64,000 nt of DNA from Cerina litoralis. GTDB taxonomy: Bacteria; Bacteroidota; Bacteroidia; Flavobacteriales; Flavobacteriaceae. The notes beneath the pieces are model-generated. The model was not told the origin of the DNA and did not search any database. It was given only the letters and a program-made list of their open reading frames with translations. The position numbers were made by a program, and so were the translations under genes. The stretch covers positions 1 through 64,000 of the forward strand of contig JAIRBC010000015.1 in NCBI GenBank assembly GCA_022008415.1, in the 5' to 3' direction. Positions 53,463 to 63,337 of this stretch are shown here, piece after piece. Each line of letters opens with the position of its first letter. The stretch's first letter is position 1.

Positions 53463-53651
53463 GAAAACCTGCAAACGGGTGGTTAAACCATCAACTACTA
53501 TAGTTAGATCATCTAACCCGAAGCCATCCACAAACCGCTATGCGCTTTCGTATACGTCGCACGTGGCATTTGTGAAAAGCCTATAAAACTATCCAGATTG
53601 TTTAGAGGAATCTTAAAGTCGCGGGATTTATACCTCACGGGCGTACTTAAA

Positions 53652-54167
53652 TCACAAATAACGTTGTTCCAAAATATTTTGATGGTGCTGTTGATGCCCG
53701 CAAATCACAAATCCGATCGTTCCCACGGTCCAAGGAACACCACTTACCTTCCCCGAATTTTCTAGATTGGCTTCGGTTAAATTTTCAAAAAGCGAAATCG
53801 TGGATTGTCTTACCGCTTTGTATTCATTAATGATAGACTGCATGGTCCTTTTTCCCGCATGGGATTCCGGAACGTATATATCTTGATCAAAGCCCCGAAG
53901 TTCGGTGGTATCGCCCCTCGAAAATCGAAGCGCACGATATTGAAATATCCGCTCCGTATCAATTATATGCACCAACACTTCCACAACGGTCCATTTGTGT
54001 TTAGCGTAAGAATACCCGTATTTCTCCTTCGGGATTTGATCGAGAAAATCGATAAAATCCTTCGATTGACGTTTAAAAAGGTCAAGGAGGGGTTCGTCTT
54101 CCAAAGCAGACAAATAGTTGTTGTAAAATTGGGTCAACGTGTACGAAGGAAGATCTGATTTTATCAT
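53652..54167 (-). CDS. DinB family protein
   Basis: ATG at 54167 gives 171 residues (a TTG two codons earlier is less likely). It is a four-helix bundle with the DinB/YfiT metal ligands: His in WTVVEVLVHIIDTER and the paired His in CGHQQHHQNILEQRYL. Such proteins are often thiol-dependent transferases or stress proteins; substrate unknown. It is downstream of the lrp gene, separated by a terminator. Confidence 0.85.
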   Translation of the reverse strand: MIKSDLPSYTLTQFYNNYLSALEDEPLLDLFKRQSKDFIDFLDQIPKEKYGYSYAKHKWTVVEVLVHIIDTERIFQYRALRFSRGDTTELRGFDQDIYVPESHAGKRTMQSIINEYKAVRQSTISLFENLTEANLENSGKVSGVPWTVGTIGFVICGHQQHHQNILEQRYL

Positions 54168-54173
54168 GGCCAA

Positions 54174-54209
54174 GAATAAAAAATCCCAAACAAAAGCTTT
54201 GTTCGGGAT
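54174..54209 (-). terminator. Terminator of the Lrp gene
   Basis: On the minus strand ATCCCGAACAAAG pairs with CTTTTGTTTGGGAT (with G-U pairs), followed by TTTTTTATTC. It separates the Lrp gene from the DinB gene, whose start lies just to the left. Confidence 0.75.
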
Positions 54210-54240
54210 CGGTTTAACTTAATTTATTAACTTATAGAGG

Positions 54241-54720
54241 TCATAGTTCGTTGAAAATGGTGTGCATCAAACGCTTTTTATCGTTAATGCTCTCCTCTAA
54301 TGATATCATGGTCTCTGTTCTACTTATTCCGTCGATATCGTCTATTTTAAATATAATATTCTTGGCATGATTGGTGTCCTTGGCCCTTATTTTACAAAAA
54401 ATATTAAACTTGCCCGTCGTTATATGCGCCACGGTTACGTTCGGAATCTGGTTTAAACGCTCCAGCACGAACTTGGTTTGGTGCGTTTTTTCCAAAAAAA
54501 TACCTACATATGCAATAAAGGCATAGCCCAATTGCACATAATCCAATGTTAGAGAGGAACCTCTAATGATACCTGCCTCTTCCATTTTTTTTACCCTTAC
54601 ATGTACCGTTCCAGCAGAAATCAGTAATTTTTTTGCAATATCAGTAAAGGGAGTCCTGGTATTGTCGATCAACATATCCAAAATCTGGTGATCGATCTCA
54701 TCGAGTTTTACTTTGCCCAT
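54241..54720 (-). CDS. Lrp/AsnC family transcriptional regulator
   Basis: A 159-residue regulator: N-terminal helix-turn-helix (LDEIDHQILDMLIDNTRTPF, KLLISAGTVHVRVKKMEEAG) and a C-terminal RAM ligand domain (FIAYVGIFLEKTHQTKFVLE, VTVAHITTGKFNIFCKI). It likely senses an amino acid. It is transcribed away from the carboxypeptidase gene at a 114-base distance but on the same strand. Confidence 0.92.
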   Translation of the reverse strand: MGKVKLDEIDHQILDMLIDNTRTPFTDIAKKLLISAGTVHVRVKKMEEAGIIRGSSLTLDYVQLGYAFIAYVGIFLEKTHQTKFVLERLNQIPNVTVAHITTGKFNIFCKIRAKDTNHAKNIIFKIDDIDGISRTETMISLEESINDKKRLMHTIFNEL

Positions 54721-54834
54721 ATTTAAATTAAAATTTCAGCAAAAATAAAAAATAATAACACTTAAAGTAGAAAATAATGTGATATTTTATTAAATACTCA
54801 ACGATTTAATAATTAAACTAGATTTAATTTAAGT

Positions 54835-55947
54835 TCAAACGAGCAAATTGTACAAGGGTTTATCGTTTATGAGCTGATCCAAGTCTCTTTTATCGAGGCA
54901 ATTATAGGTTTTGTGCCCGAAATAACCTTTCAAATCCCCCAATTTTTCAATGTGCGGCTCAAAGTTGATTTGGCTGCCCTCCAATACCTCCTTATATAAA
55001 ATACCGGCGGAATCTTTACCACCATATTTTTTGTTCAATCCAACTACGTTGTCGATGATAATATCTAAAAATAATTTATTGTTTTCAGGAATTGAAAAAT
55101 AAGCATCACGGTCATATTTTTCAACTTGATCATTAGAAATTTCCCGTAACGCCACAACGAGGGCGTAAAAAATATATTTCCTGGTTTTTTCCCGTTGGTA
55201 ATCCCCGTACGTATGTCCGGCCTCGAAAAGAACGGTCGGCGTGCCCTTCATTTGGAAAGAATCGCCTACGCAGTTCGCATTGAAGGCGTCGTCAAACCGA
55301 CCGATTTGCCCAGGAACCACCTTTTGGAGCTCTTGTTCCATGGCAACGATAAGCTTCATGCTCTTACCCCTGTTTGCAGAAATAGAGCGTTCTTCGTCAT
55401 GGGTGGGTGCCAAAAAAGAGACGGTGGCCGGATTAGGACTGTTTCCCACGTTGAAAATGGTACGTTGATCGTGAAGGTTAAAACAGTAATCGGGACCAAA
55501 ATTATCATAAACGGTACTTAACAATACGCTTTCGGGCTGGCTTAAGTTTTGGGCATCCCTGTTGAGATCTATCCCGTTCGCGTTTACCCGGGTATAGGCC
55601 ATTGCACCATCCGGATTTAGAACGGGAATTATCTTAATCGTGCACGCCCCCAAAATTGATTCTGCGGCTTCGGAATTTTCACCTAAAAAATTAATGAGGT
55701 CCAATATCGCTTTCGTGGTAGTAGACTCGTTCCCATGCATTTGGGACCACATTAGGATTTTGACGGGTCCGTGCCCCAAAGTAATCCCAAGGATCTCTTT
55801 TTTTAGAACCGATACGCCAATCGTTTCCACAGTAAACTTGGACGTAGTTTTATCTAGAAAAGCACCTAACATTGCTAAAGTAACATACCTTCCGGTAACC
55901 GTGTTTTCCTTTATTTCTTCGTAGCGTTCCAGGTTGATCATAAACAT
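54835..55947 (-). CDS. M14 family zinc carboxypeptidase-like protein
   Basis: A 370-residue protein from ATG at 55947 (a TTG four codons earlier and an ATG two codons later are alternatives). The zinc motif HxxE is MHGNESTTTKA with His71 and Glu74; IIPVLNPDGAMAYTRVNANGIDLNRDAQ and the third ligand in CFNLHDQRTIF follow the M14 pattern. There is no signal peptide, so it is cytoplasmic, suggesting a role in amidated peptide or cell wall peptide recycling. It is unlinked to other genes. Confidence 0.85.
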   Translation of the reverse strand: MFMINLERYEEIKENTVTGRYVTLAMLGAFLDKTTSKFTVETIGVSVLKKEILGITLGHGPVKILMWSQMHGNESTTTKAILDLINFLGENSEAAESILGACTIKIIPVLNPDGAMAYTRVNANGIDLNRDAQNLSQPESVLLSTVYDNFGPDYCFNLHDQRTIFNVGNSPNPATVSFLAPTHDEERSISANRGKSMKLIVAMEQELQKVVPGQIGRFDDAFNANCVGDSFQMKGTPTVLFEAGHTYGDYQREKTRKYIFYALVVALREISNDQVEKYDRDAYFSIPENNKLFLDIIIDNVVGLNKKYGGKDSAGILYKEVLEGSQINFEPHIEKLGDLKGYFGHKTYNCLDKRDLDQLINDKPLYNLLV

Positions 55948-56222
55948 AAGATTATGCAAGGCTACAAAAGTAAGTCCAATATAAATTACATTTGTAACAT
56001 TAACAGTTTACAGTTGTAACCTTGAATGCGTCCGGGTACGCCTATGGCTGTTAAACTTGTAAACGCCCTATCCATTATCATAGATAGAAATTATTGAAAT
56101 ATTTTATAGATCTATTTATCTGTACTTTATACGACTTATAGTAAAGTTTTAGTTTATGTATTTTGAATCATGTGAATTGTTTTAATGATTAAATTTGTTT
56201 GAAATTCAATAAATTTGTTACA

Positions 56223-56597
56223 ATGATAAACACTGAGCTCCTCATAAAACGATTGGAAAAAATTATCCAATTCCACAACATGTCCGCATCGCAATTTGCG
56301 GATAGAATCGGGGTGCAACGCTCCAGTATATCGCACCTTTTGACAGGCAGAAACAAGCCTAGTTTAGAATTTGTAATGAAATTGGTGACGGAATTCCCAG
56401 AAGTAAATCTGTATTGGTTGCTATACGGCCAAGGCAGTTTTCCGGACGAGAAAATAAAAAACGGTCCAACCTCCCTAAACAAGAACATTAAAAACAAAGA
56501 CAACCACTCCCCCGATTCCAAGGAAAAACCGATAAAAAAGGTGATAATTTTCTATAAGGACGGTAGTTTTGATGCGTATGACAACGATAAATCTTAG
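56223..56597 (+). CDS. XRE-family helix-turn-helix regulator
   Basis: ATG at 56223 gives 124 residues. The HTH spans about 5-62: LLIKRLEKIIQFHNMSASQF, ADRIGVQRSSISHLLTGRNK, followed by PSLEFVMKLVTEFPEVNLYWLLYG. The last 50 residues are polar with a KKVIIFYKDGSFDAYDND end. The frame is open a few codons upstream without a good start. It is a stand-alone small regulator of unknown targets. Confidence 0.9.
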   Translation: MINTELLIKRLEKIIQFHNMSASQFADRIGVQRSSISHLLTGRNKPSLEFVMKLVTEFPEVNLYWLLYGQGSFPDEKIKNGPTSLNKNIKNKDNHSPDSKEKPIKKVIIFYKDGSFDAYDNDKS

Positions 56598-56673
56598 TTC
56601 GCGGTTATCTATGCGGAATAAAGATTGTCGTTAAGGGCATGGCAAATAATAACATTTTCCGTTACTTTGTGGC

Positions 56674-57051
56674 ATGCATATCAAGACTATTTGCTATTTG
56701 GGAATACTGCTGTTATCGGTCTCCTGTTATCAACCTGAAAGGGATTGTAAAAAGTTTAAGAATGGCACCTTTAAATTCACTTCCATTGTAGACGGAAAGG
56801 AATCTACCACCATTTTTGAACGACAGGATGAAATTGAAATCGATCACTATCAGGGAAAATCGGATACGTCTTCTGTTCGATGGGTCAATGATTGTGAATA
56901 CATAGTAAGAAAACTGCACCCCAAGGACCTGTCGGAAGAAAAGTCTATCGAAATGAAAATATTGAAAACCACAGACAGTACCTACACGTTTGAATACGGT
57001 ATCGTGGGCAAGGACAAAAGACTTCAGGGGACCGCTTATAAGGTCCAATAG
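56674..57051 (+). CDS. Small lipoprotein-like secreted protein
   Basis: A 125-residue product with signal MHIKTICYLGILLLSVSCYQ (lipobox SVSC), then beta-rich sequence (FKNGTFKFTSIVDGKESTTI, IEIDHYQGKSDTSSVRWVNDCEYIVRKL). It looks like a small lipocalin-like or beta-barrel domain. Relatives in this phylum sometimes carry an erroneous topoisomerase label; nothing here supports that. It is 29 bases before the DCC gene and probably co-transcribed. Confidence 0.7.
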   Translation: MHIKTICYLGILLLSVSCYQPERDCKKFKNGTFKFTSIVDGKESTTIFERQDEIEIDHYQGKSDTSSVRWVNDCEYIVRKLHPKDLSEEKSIEMKILKTTDSTYTFEYGIVGKDKRLQGTAYKVQ

Positions 57052-57080
57052 TACCACGGGCACCAATTAATTTTTAAATC

Positions 57081-57515
57081 GTGGAAACCCAAAAAAAAAT
57101 TATACTTTTTGATGGCGTTTGCAACCTCTGCAGCGGAGCGGTCCGATTCGTCGTTAAACACGACCGCAACGATGTCTTCCGAATAGCTCCCCTTCAAAGT
57201 GTGATCGGAAGAAAGTTGATGGTCGATAGAAAAATAGACCCCGACCAAACAACCTCCGTGGTTCTGATAGATCCAGGCAAAGCATACTATACAAAATCTA
57301 CCGCAGTCCTTAAAATTGGTAGGGAGTTCGGCGGAATTTGGAAGTCTTTATGGCTTTTGGAAAGGTTGCCCGTAGGGCTTAGGGACTGGATTTATAACCT
57401 TCTTGCCAAGAACAGATATCGGTGGTTCGGAAAAAAAGAGGAGTGTATGGTGCCTGGCCCCAAACTAAAGACCAAATTTTTGGGGGAGGTCAATTTAGAC
57501 AAGGGACGCGTTTAG
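57081..57515 (+). CDS. DCC-family thiol-disulphide protein (DUF393)
   Basis: A 144-residue protein with the family's start IILFDGVCNLCSGAVRFVVKHD (DxxCxxC), then RIAPLQSVIG and a C-terminal WLLERLPVGLRDWIYNLLAKNRYRWFGKK. It starts with GTG at 57081. Function of the family is not settled; the CxxC suggests redox or metal chemistry. It is convergent with the symporter gene, with only 28 bases between the stops. Confidence 0.85.
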   Translation: METQKKIILFDGVCNLCSGAVRFVVKHDRNDVFRIAPLQSVIGRKLMVDRKIDPDQTTSVVLIDPGKAYYTKSTAVLKIGREFGGIWKSLWLLERLPVGLRDWIYNLLAKNRYRWFGKKEECMVPGPKLKTKFLGEVNLDKGRV

Positions 57516-57543
57516 GATTCGTATCGGGGACCCGCACAAAGGC

Positions 57544-58851
57544 TCATTTTACTTTGGGCAGATTATCGTCCCAATTCTTGATCTTTGGTTCTCCTATTTT
57601 GCCTACGGATTTAGCCACTAACATAGATACTGCGGCATCTCCGGAGACGTTAACAATGGTACGGCACATATCTAACGGCCGGTCTACTGCAAAAATCAAT
57701 GCCAGTCCTGCCTCAGGGATACCTGCCTGGGCCAGGATAATGACCAACATCACCATACCTGCCCCCGGCACAGCAGCCGTGCCAATAGAGGCCAAAGTGG
57801 CCGTGGTAACAATACCCAATTGCGCAGTGAAGTTAAGGTCCATCCCAAAAGCCTGTGCAATAAACACCGCTGCGACCGCCTGATATAAGCTGGTGCCGTC
57901 CATATTGATCGTTGCCCCAATAGGAAGCACAAAGCTTGCCACCTCCTCATCGACCCCCAAGTGTTCCTCGACCCTTTCCATAGTAACGGGCAAGGTCGCT
58001 GCGCTAGAACTCGTAGAGAATGCCAAAAGTTGTGCTGGAGACATGCCTTTCATAAAAAATGACGGGGTGCGTTTTGTAAAAACATAGACCAGGGTTACGT
58101 ACACCCCGATCATAAGGGCAAGACCTAGAAGGACGCATACGGCATACCACGCCAAGGCCTGGAACAGTTCCAGACTGGGCGATTCGGCGATCAAGGCTGC
58201 CAATAGGGCAAAAACCCCAAAGGGGGCTGCCAGCATGATAAGGTCTATCAATTTTAAAATGACCTCATTAAACCCATCAAAGAATTTTTTTACCGGTGCT
58301 GCCTTTTCCTCCGGAATCAGGATAAGGCCTATACCAAAAAAAATAGAGAAAAAAATCACTTGGAGCATATTGCCATTATCCCCAGCGGCCTTAAAAATAT
58401 TACTGGGCACCAAATCTTCCAAAGCCTGTAAAGGTCCGGATTCCCTTTGCTTTTCCGCATCGGCAATCCTAGAGTCCGTTTCGCCCTTATAGTTGGCTAC
58501 CATCTCATTCCTGGTCTCTTCCGTAATAGATTTTCCGGGCTGTATGATATTGACTACCGCCAAGCCTATAGAGACGGCGATTACCGTAGTAACGATATAG
58601 ATACCAATTGTGCGTCCGCCCATTTTGGAAAGTTTGGAAATGTCCTTTAGATCGGAGACCCCTTTGATCAAGGATGCTAAAATTAAGGGTACGGCGATCA
58701 GTTTCAGGGAGTTGATAAATATGCTCCCAAACGGTTTTATCCAGTCCGACACAATTTTTGGACCCCAGTCAAACTGTACCATCACCAAGGCGAACAATAC
58801 CCCCAAGGCCATTCCGATCAATATCCTCCAATGGAGTTCCAGTTTTTTCAC
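57544..58851 (-). CDS. Dicarboxylate/amino acid:cation symporter (DAACS)
   Basis: A 435-residue glutamate/aspartate-type transporter. Family motifs are visible: SSSAATLPVTMERVEEHLGV (serine-rich loop), LPIGATINMDGTSLYQAVAA (the NMDGT segment) and PGAGMVMLVIILAQAGIPE, with eight or so membrane segments. It imports a dicarboxylate or acidic amino acid with sodium or protons. The start is GTG at 58851. Five 27-bp tandem repeats lie 46 bases upstream and may affect its expression. Confidence 0.92.
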   Translation of the reverse strand: MKKLELHWRILIGMALGVLFALVMVQFDWGPKIVSDWIKPFGSIFINSLKLIAVPLILASLIKGVSDLKDISKLSKMGGRTIGIYIVTTVIAVSIGLAVVNIIQPGKSITEETRNEMVANYKGETDSRIADAEKQRESGPLQALEDLVPSNIFKAAGDNGNMLQVIFFSIFFGIGLILIPEEKAAPVKKFFDGFNEVILKLIDLIMLAAPFGVFALLAALIAESPSLELFQALAWYAVCVLLGLALMIGVYVTLVYVFTKRTPSFFMKGMSPAQLLAFSTSSSAATLPVTMERVEEHLGVDEEVASFVLPIGATINMDGTSLYQAVAAVFIAQAFGMDLNFTAQLGIVTTATLASIGTAAVPGAGMVMLVIILAQAGIPEAGLALIFAVDRPLDMCRTIVNVSGDAAVSMLVAKSVGKIGEPKIKNWDDNLPKVK

Positions 58852-58896
58852 ACGTTTAAATTTTTGTAATTATTTGATAATGAATTAATTAAAAAT

Positions 58897-59031
58897 CCGC
58901 CAGAACGAATCTCTCGGGCAAGCCCGCCAGAATGAATCTCTCGGGCAAGCCCGCCAGAATGAATCTTTCGGGCAAGCCCGCCAGAATGAATCTTTCGGGC
59001 AAGCCCGCCAGAATGAATCTTTCGGGCAAGC
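58897..59031. repeat. Five 27-bp tandem repeats upstream of the symporter gene
   Basis: Units start at 58897, 58924, 58951, 58978 and 59005 and read CCGCCAGAATGAATCTTTCG plus GGCAAGC with one to three changes. Each junction contains the palindrome CGGGCAAGCCCG, so the array can fold into a series of small hairpins. Unit length is a multiple of three, so several frames remain open, but no gene is supported. It lies between aroC and the symporter, both on the minus strand. Confidence 0.95.
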
Positions 59032-59152
59032 TTATTGAATTATTATTGCGTGTTTTCTCAATAACCAATAAACCAATAACTGTTTGCAACTTCATTACTT
59101 TTCAAAAGCCATTCCTATCGGGTCTATGGCTTGCCAATCCATAGCGGTTTTG

Positions 59153-60217
59153 TTATGTCTTTAGGGTCCGATCAAGCAGGGTGAAATCTGCCAGGACCAG
59201 TGCGGCCATAGCCTCGACGATGGGTACGGCCCTTGGCACTACGCATGGATCATGTCGGCCCTTTCCTTGGGTCATGACCGTATTGCCATCCTTATCGATG
59301 GTCTCATAGGCCTGAATTACGGTAGCTACGGGTTTAAACGCAACGTTGAAATAAATATCCATACCATTGCTAATACCCCCCTGAATGCCGCCGCTGTAAT
59401 TCGTTTTTGTGGATCCGTCCACATTAAATTGGTCGTTGTGCGCGCTCCCTTTCATTTTTACTCCTTCAAAACCACTGCCGTATTCAAAGCCTTTTACGGC
59501 ATTGATAGACAGCATTGCCTTTCCCAGTTCGGCATGTAGTTTATCGAAAACGGGCTCTCCCAATCCCACGGGTACGTTTTGGACAACACAGGTAACCACA
59601 CCACCTATGGTATCTCCTTCTTTTCTAATTTTTTTAATATACCCTTCCATCTCGGCTGCGGTATTTGGATCTGGACATCGTACGGGATTCGATTCTATCA
59701 AGGAAAAATCCAGTTCTTGGTAATCCTTCTCCAATTTCAGGTCGCCAACCTGGGATACAAAGGCGTTGATCTTCACGTCTGCCAAAAACTGTTTGGCAAT
59801 TGCCCCGGCCACTACCCTACTTGCGGTCTCCCGGGCAGAGCTGCGTCCCCCACCCCTATAATCCCTAAATCCATATTTTTGATCATAAACGTAATCGGCA
59901 TGGGAAGGGCGATAGGAATCCTTGATATGGGTATAATCTTGGGATTTTTGATTGGTATTGTGTATGGCAAAACCAATGGGGGTCCCCGTGGTCCTACCTT
60001 CAAAAAGACCGGAATAAAATTTCACTGTATCTGGCTCCTTACGTTGCGTAACAATAGCGGATTGCCCTGGTTTTCTACGATCTAGGTCCAGTTGTATGGC
60101 ATCGAGGTCCAAAGTTATGCCAGGTGGGCATCCATCCAGGACACCCCCTATTGCCATACCATGGGATTCCCCAAAAGTGGTCAATTTAAATAACTTTCCA
60201 AACGTGTTTCCTGCCAT
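59153..60217 (-). CDS. aroC: Chorismate synthase AroC
   Basis: A 354-residue enzyme with all three family signatures: [19 protein letters not shown] near residue 14, [24 protein letters not shown] near residue 117 and [22 protein letters not shown] near the end. It uses reduced FMN to form chorismate from EPSP. It is downstream of the giant FAD/Fe-S gene by 109 bases. Confidence 0.97.
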   Translation of the reverse strand: MAGNTFGKLFKLTTFGESHGMAIGGVLDGCPPGITLDLDAIQLDLDRRKPGQSAIVTQRKEPDTVKFYSGLFEGRTTGTPIGFAIHNTNQKSQDYTHIKDSYRPSHADYVYDQKYGFRDYRGGGRSSARETASRVVAGAIAKQFLADVKINAFVSQVGDLKLEKDYQELDFSLIESNPVRCPDPNTAAEMEGYIKKIRKEGDTIGGVVTCVVQNVPVGLGEPVFDKLHAELGKAMLSINAVKGFEYGSGFEGVKMKGSAHNDQFNVDGSTKTNYSGGIQGGISNGMDIYFNVAFKPVATVIQAYETIDKDGNTVMTQGKGRHDPCVVPRAVPIVEAMAALVLADFTLLDRTLKT

Positions 60218-60326
60218 TTTAATTGGTTAATAGTAATTAATTAAAAGATAAAATTTGCTTCTTGGCCCCATTAACCGTTACCCATTTACGAGGCCCAAGG
60301 TAAATCATATACCAGAGACGATAAAA

Positions 60327-63239
60327 TCAATCCGCCAAGGCCAGTTTTAATATCGAAATGGGATGCAAGGCCTCTCTTTGGGTGCCGTCGTGAATTTGAT
60401 GTCTACAACTCGTGCCATTCGCGGCAACTACGACTTCCGGTGCCGTTTTTCGGATGGCCGGAAACAGTTTCAGTTCCCCTACTTGCATGCTCACCTCGTA
60501 GTGTTCTTTTTCGTAACCAAAGGATCCCGCCATTCCACAGCATCCGGAACTGATGATCGTAACCTGGTGATTAACCGGTAAATTTAAAACATCAAAGGTA
60601 ACCTTTTGGTTAGAAAGGGATTTCTGATGGCAATGGGTGTGTATTTTAATTGTCCTGGGTTCCGTTGAGAAATTTTCTGGGGTTATTTCCCCCTTTTGTA
60701 TTTCGGCAGATAGGAATTCTTCTATGAGGAAGGAGCTGATTGCGATGGCATTTACCGTTTCTGGATCGTCTACCAAACGTTTGTATTCATCTCTAAAAGT
60801 TAGAACGGCGGAAGGCTCCAAACCGATGATTGGATAGCCTGCGGCCACAACGGTCTTTAGTTTCACCACATTCCTCACCGCAAGCTTTCTAGCCTGTTTT
60901 AAAAATCCCTTGGAAATAAATGTACGCCCACTTTCCGCATAAAAAAGTTCTACCTCGTAACCCAATCGCACCAGTACCTCAATGGCGTCCTTGCCAAGTT
61001 CAATATCCAAATATTGGGTAAATTCATCTATATACAGGACCACCTTTCTTTTGTTTGCCAAAGTAGTTTCCTGGAATTTCCTTAAATATGCATCGAAATT
61101 AAATTTATACACCCTGGGCAACGTCCGTTCCTTGGCTACGCCGGTAATGCGTTTCGCCAAGCCACTCAATAACTCGGAACCGTACACCCAATTGGTAAGC
61201 CCCGAAACCTTACTGCCCAGTTGGTTTAACTGCGTATTGTAGGCAAACAGTTTACTGCGCAGCGAGTAACCGTTGGCCTCTTGGTACTGGTAAAGGAATT
61301 CGGCCTTCAAGGTAGCAATATCTACGTTGCTGGGGCATTCGCTGGAACAGGCCTTACAGCTAAGGCAAAGATCCAACACCTCTTTTAGTTCCTCATGGTC
61401 AAAGGGATTGGGCTGGTCTGGATCTGTCATAAATTCCCTGAGGGCGTTGGCCCTAGCCCTCGTGGTATGTTTTTCATTTCTAGTGGCGTGGTAACTAGGG
61501 CACATGGCACCGGCCGCGTGTTCGGTTTTTCTACAGTCCCCGCTACCATTGCATTTTTCTGCGGCCTTAAGAATCCCTTCGCTGTCCGAAAAATCCATTA
61601 AGGTCTTGATCTCGGGCTCCTTTCGATCAACCACGTATCGCAGGGATTCGTCCATGGGATAGGGGTCCACGATTTTGCCCGGGTTAAAAATATTACGGGG
61701 GTCAAAATAGGTCTTGATGCGCTTGAGAAGCCCATAATTTTCTTCTCCGATCATCAAAGGAATAAATTCGGCCCTGACGATGCCATCTCCATGTTCCCCA
61801 CTAAACGAACCGCGATATTTTTTGGTCAGTTTGGCCACATCGGTGGTAATGGACCGAAATAGGGAAACGTCGGAAGATTTTTTGAGATTTAGGATAGGCC
61901 TTAAATGCAGCTCACCCGCACCGGCGTGCGCATAATAGACCGCATCCTGCCCGTACCCCCTCATTATTTCGGTAAACTCGCCAATAAAATCCTTGAGATC
62001 ATCAACGGCGACCGCTGTATCCTCAATACATGCAACCGCCTTACGATCCCCGACCATATTTCCCAAAAGACCCAAGCCCGCTTTACGCAATTCCACGGCC
62101 TTATAGATATCCGGGCCTTTTAGAATGGGGTTGGCATAACTGAGTCCAGAGACATTTATGGTGGCCAACAACGAATTCACCTGTGCTTCCAGCTCGGATT
62201 CGGAATCGGCGCGTACTTCCAACATTAACAAGGCTGCAGGATCATCTTCAACAAAAAATCTATTGGCCAGCTGCGCCCTATTGTTTTTGGTGCAATCCAA
62301 AATCACTTTATCCATCATTTCGCACAGGTGCAGCCCATGATTCATTACCGGAGACACATCGCTAAGACAATCCTCCAGGGTTTTATAGTGGGTGACCACC
62401 ATGGCCGCGAATTTGGGAGGAATATCATCCAACTGTACGGTAATCTCCGTGGTGAAGGCCAAAGTTCCTTCGCTTCCGCTCAATAGTTGGCAAAGATTGA
62501 AATTGGCCGACGAACCTCCAAAAATGGAATTATTCAACAGCGCGTCTACGGCATAGCCCGTGTTTCTTCTATGGATCTCCTTTTTTGGAAACTCCCGTAA
62601 AATATTTTCCTGTACTTCATTAGAACTGAGTTCTTTATAGATGTTTTTATAAATATTTCCTTCAAAAGTATTTTCATTGGTTTTATCTTGGAAATCCGAT
62701 ACGGAAACCGCTTTAAATTCAGCTTCGCTCCCATCGGAAAGAACGGTTTTTAGGGATACCACCTTTTCCCTCGTAACCCCGTATTGAATAGAGGTTGTTC
62801 CCGAAGAATTGTTGCCTACCATCCCGCCTATCATACAACGGTTAGAGGTAGAGGTGTTAGGGCCAAAAAAGAGACCGTAAGGTTTCAAAAATTGATTCAG
62901 CTCATCCCGGATAACACCAGGTTGCACGGTTATTTGCTTTTTCTTTTCATCCAAGTGGATAATTTTGGTGAAATACTTGGATACGTCAACAACAATTCCT
63001 TCCCCGACGCATTGTCCGGCCAGTGAAGTCCCCGCTGTTCTGGGAATAAGTCCGACCTGGTTCCCATTTGCAAAACGAACCAATGTTTTTATGTCCGCCA
63101 CAGTTTTTGGATAAGCTACCGCTATAGGTATCTTCCGGTAAACCGAAGCATCCGTGGAATACAGTACCTTAGAAAGCTTGTCGACCAAAAGTTCGCCCTT
63201 TAGGCTATCTTTTAAATCGGTTAATAAATTTTTGTCCAA
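60327..63239 (-). CDS. Giant FAD-binding and Fe-S oxidoreductase (YdiJ/D-lactate dehydrogenase-like)
   Basis: A 970-residue fusion: residues about 1-530 are a GlcD-type FAD oxidase (VGLIPRTAGTSLAGQCVGEG, FFGPNTSTSNRCMIGGMVGNN), then an Fe-S ferredoxin part with CNGSGDCRKTEHAAGAMCPS near 570 and LCLSCKACSSECPSNVD near 630, and a C-terminal CCG-type heterodisulphide-reductase-like domain (HTHCHQKSL; ISSGCCGMAGSFGYEKEH). It likely oxidises D-lactate or another 2-hydroxyacid and passes electrons to the chain. The start is TTG at 63239: a stop lies just upstream and no ATG is near. Confidence 0.92.
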   Translation of the reverse strand: MDKNLLTDLKDSLKGELLVDKLSKVLYSTDASVYRKIPIAVAYPKTVADIKTLVRFANGNQVGLIPRTAGTSLAGQCVGEGIVVDVSKYFTKIIHLDEKKKQITVQPGVIRDELNQFLKPYGLFFGPNTSTSNRCMIGGMVGNNSSGTTSIQYGVTREKVVSLKTVLSDGSEAEFKAVSVSDFQDKTNENTFEGNIYKNIYKELSSNEVQENILREFPKKEIHRRNTGYAVDALLNNSIFGGSSANFNLCQLLSGSEGTLAFTTEITVQLDDIPPKFAAMVVTHYKTLEDCLSDVSPVMNHGLHLCEMMDKVILDCTKNNRAQLANRFFVEDDPAALLMLEVRADSESELEAQVNSLLATINVSGLSYANPILKGPDIYKAVELRKAGLGLLGNMVGDRKAVACIEDTAVAVDDLKDFIGEFTEIMRGYGQDAVYYAHAGAGELHLRPILNLKKSSDVSLFRSITTDVAKLTKKYRGSFSGEHGDGIVRAEFIPLMIGEENYGLLKRIKTYFDPRNIFNPGKIVDPYPMDESLRYVVDRKEPEIKTLMDFSDSEGILKAAEKCNGSGDCRKTEHAAGAMCPSYHATRNEKHTTRARANALREFMTDPDQPNPFDHEELKEVLDLCLSCKACSSECPSNVDIATLKAEFLYQYQEANGYSLRSKLFAYNTQLNQLGSKVSGLTNWVYGSELLSGLAKRITGVAKERTLPRVYKFNFDAYLRKFQETTLANKRKVVLYIDEFTQYLDIELGKDAIEVLVRLGYEVELFYAESGRTFISKGFLKQARKLAVRNVVKLKTVVAAGYPIIGLEPSAVLTFRDEYKRLVDDPETVNAIAISSFLIEEFLSAEIQKGEITPENFSTEPRTIKIHTHCHQKSLSNQKVTFDVLNLPVNHQVTIISSGCCGMAGSFGYEKEHYEVSMQVGELKLFPAIRKTAPEVVVAANGTSCRHQIHDGTQREALHPISILKLALAD

Positions 63240-63301
63240 TTAAATACAATTTAGGGCACTAAATTAAGTTTTTATTAACGGATCGCAATAAGGAATGTTT
63301 C

Positions 63302-63309
63302 TATTTTTG
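63302..63309 (+). promoter_or_regulatory. Candidate -7 box for the barrel protein gene
   Basis: TATTTTTG matches TANNTTTG exactly, 28 bases before the ATG at 63338; no -33 TTG at normal spacing. Confidence 0.4.
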
Positions 63310-63337
63310 GGGCCTCAATACGGAAATTTTAAAACCT

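Noticed and set aside
58897-59031. CRISPR array
   Set aside because: The 27-bp units are directly contiguous with no unique spacers, and there are no cas genes, so this is a plain tandem repeat.
58889-59144. Repeat proteins in both strands (LPERFILAG and MNLSGKPAR repeats)
   Set aside because: The open frames exist only because the repeat unit is a multiple of three; both strands are open, and neither has a start context, domain or neighbours to support it.
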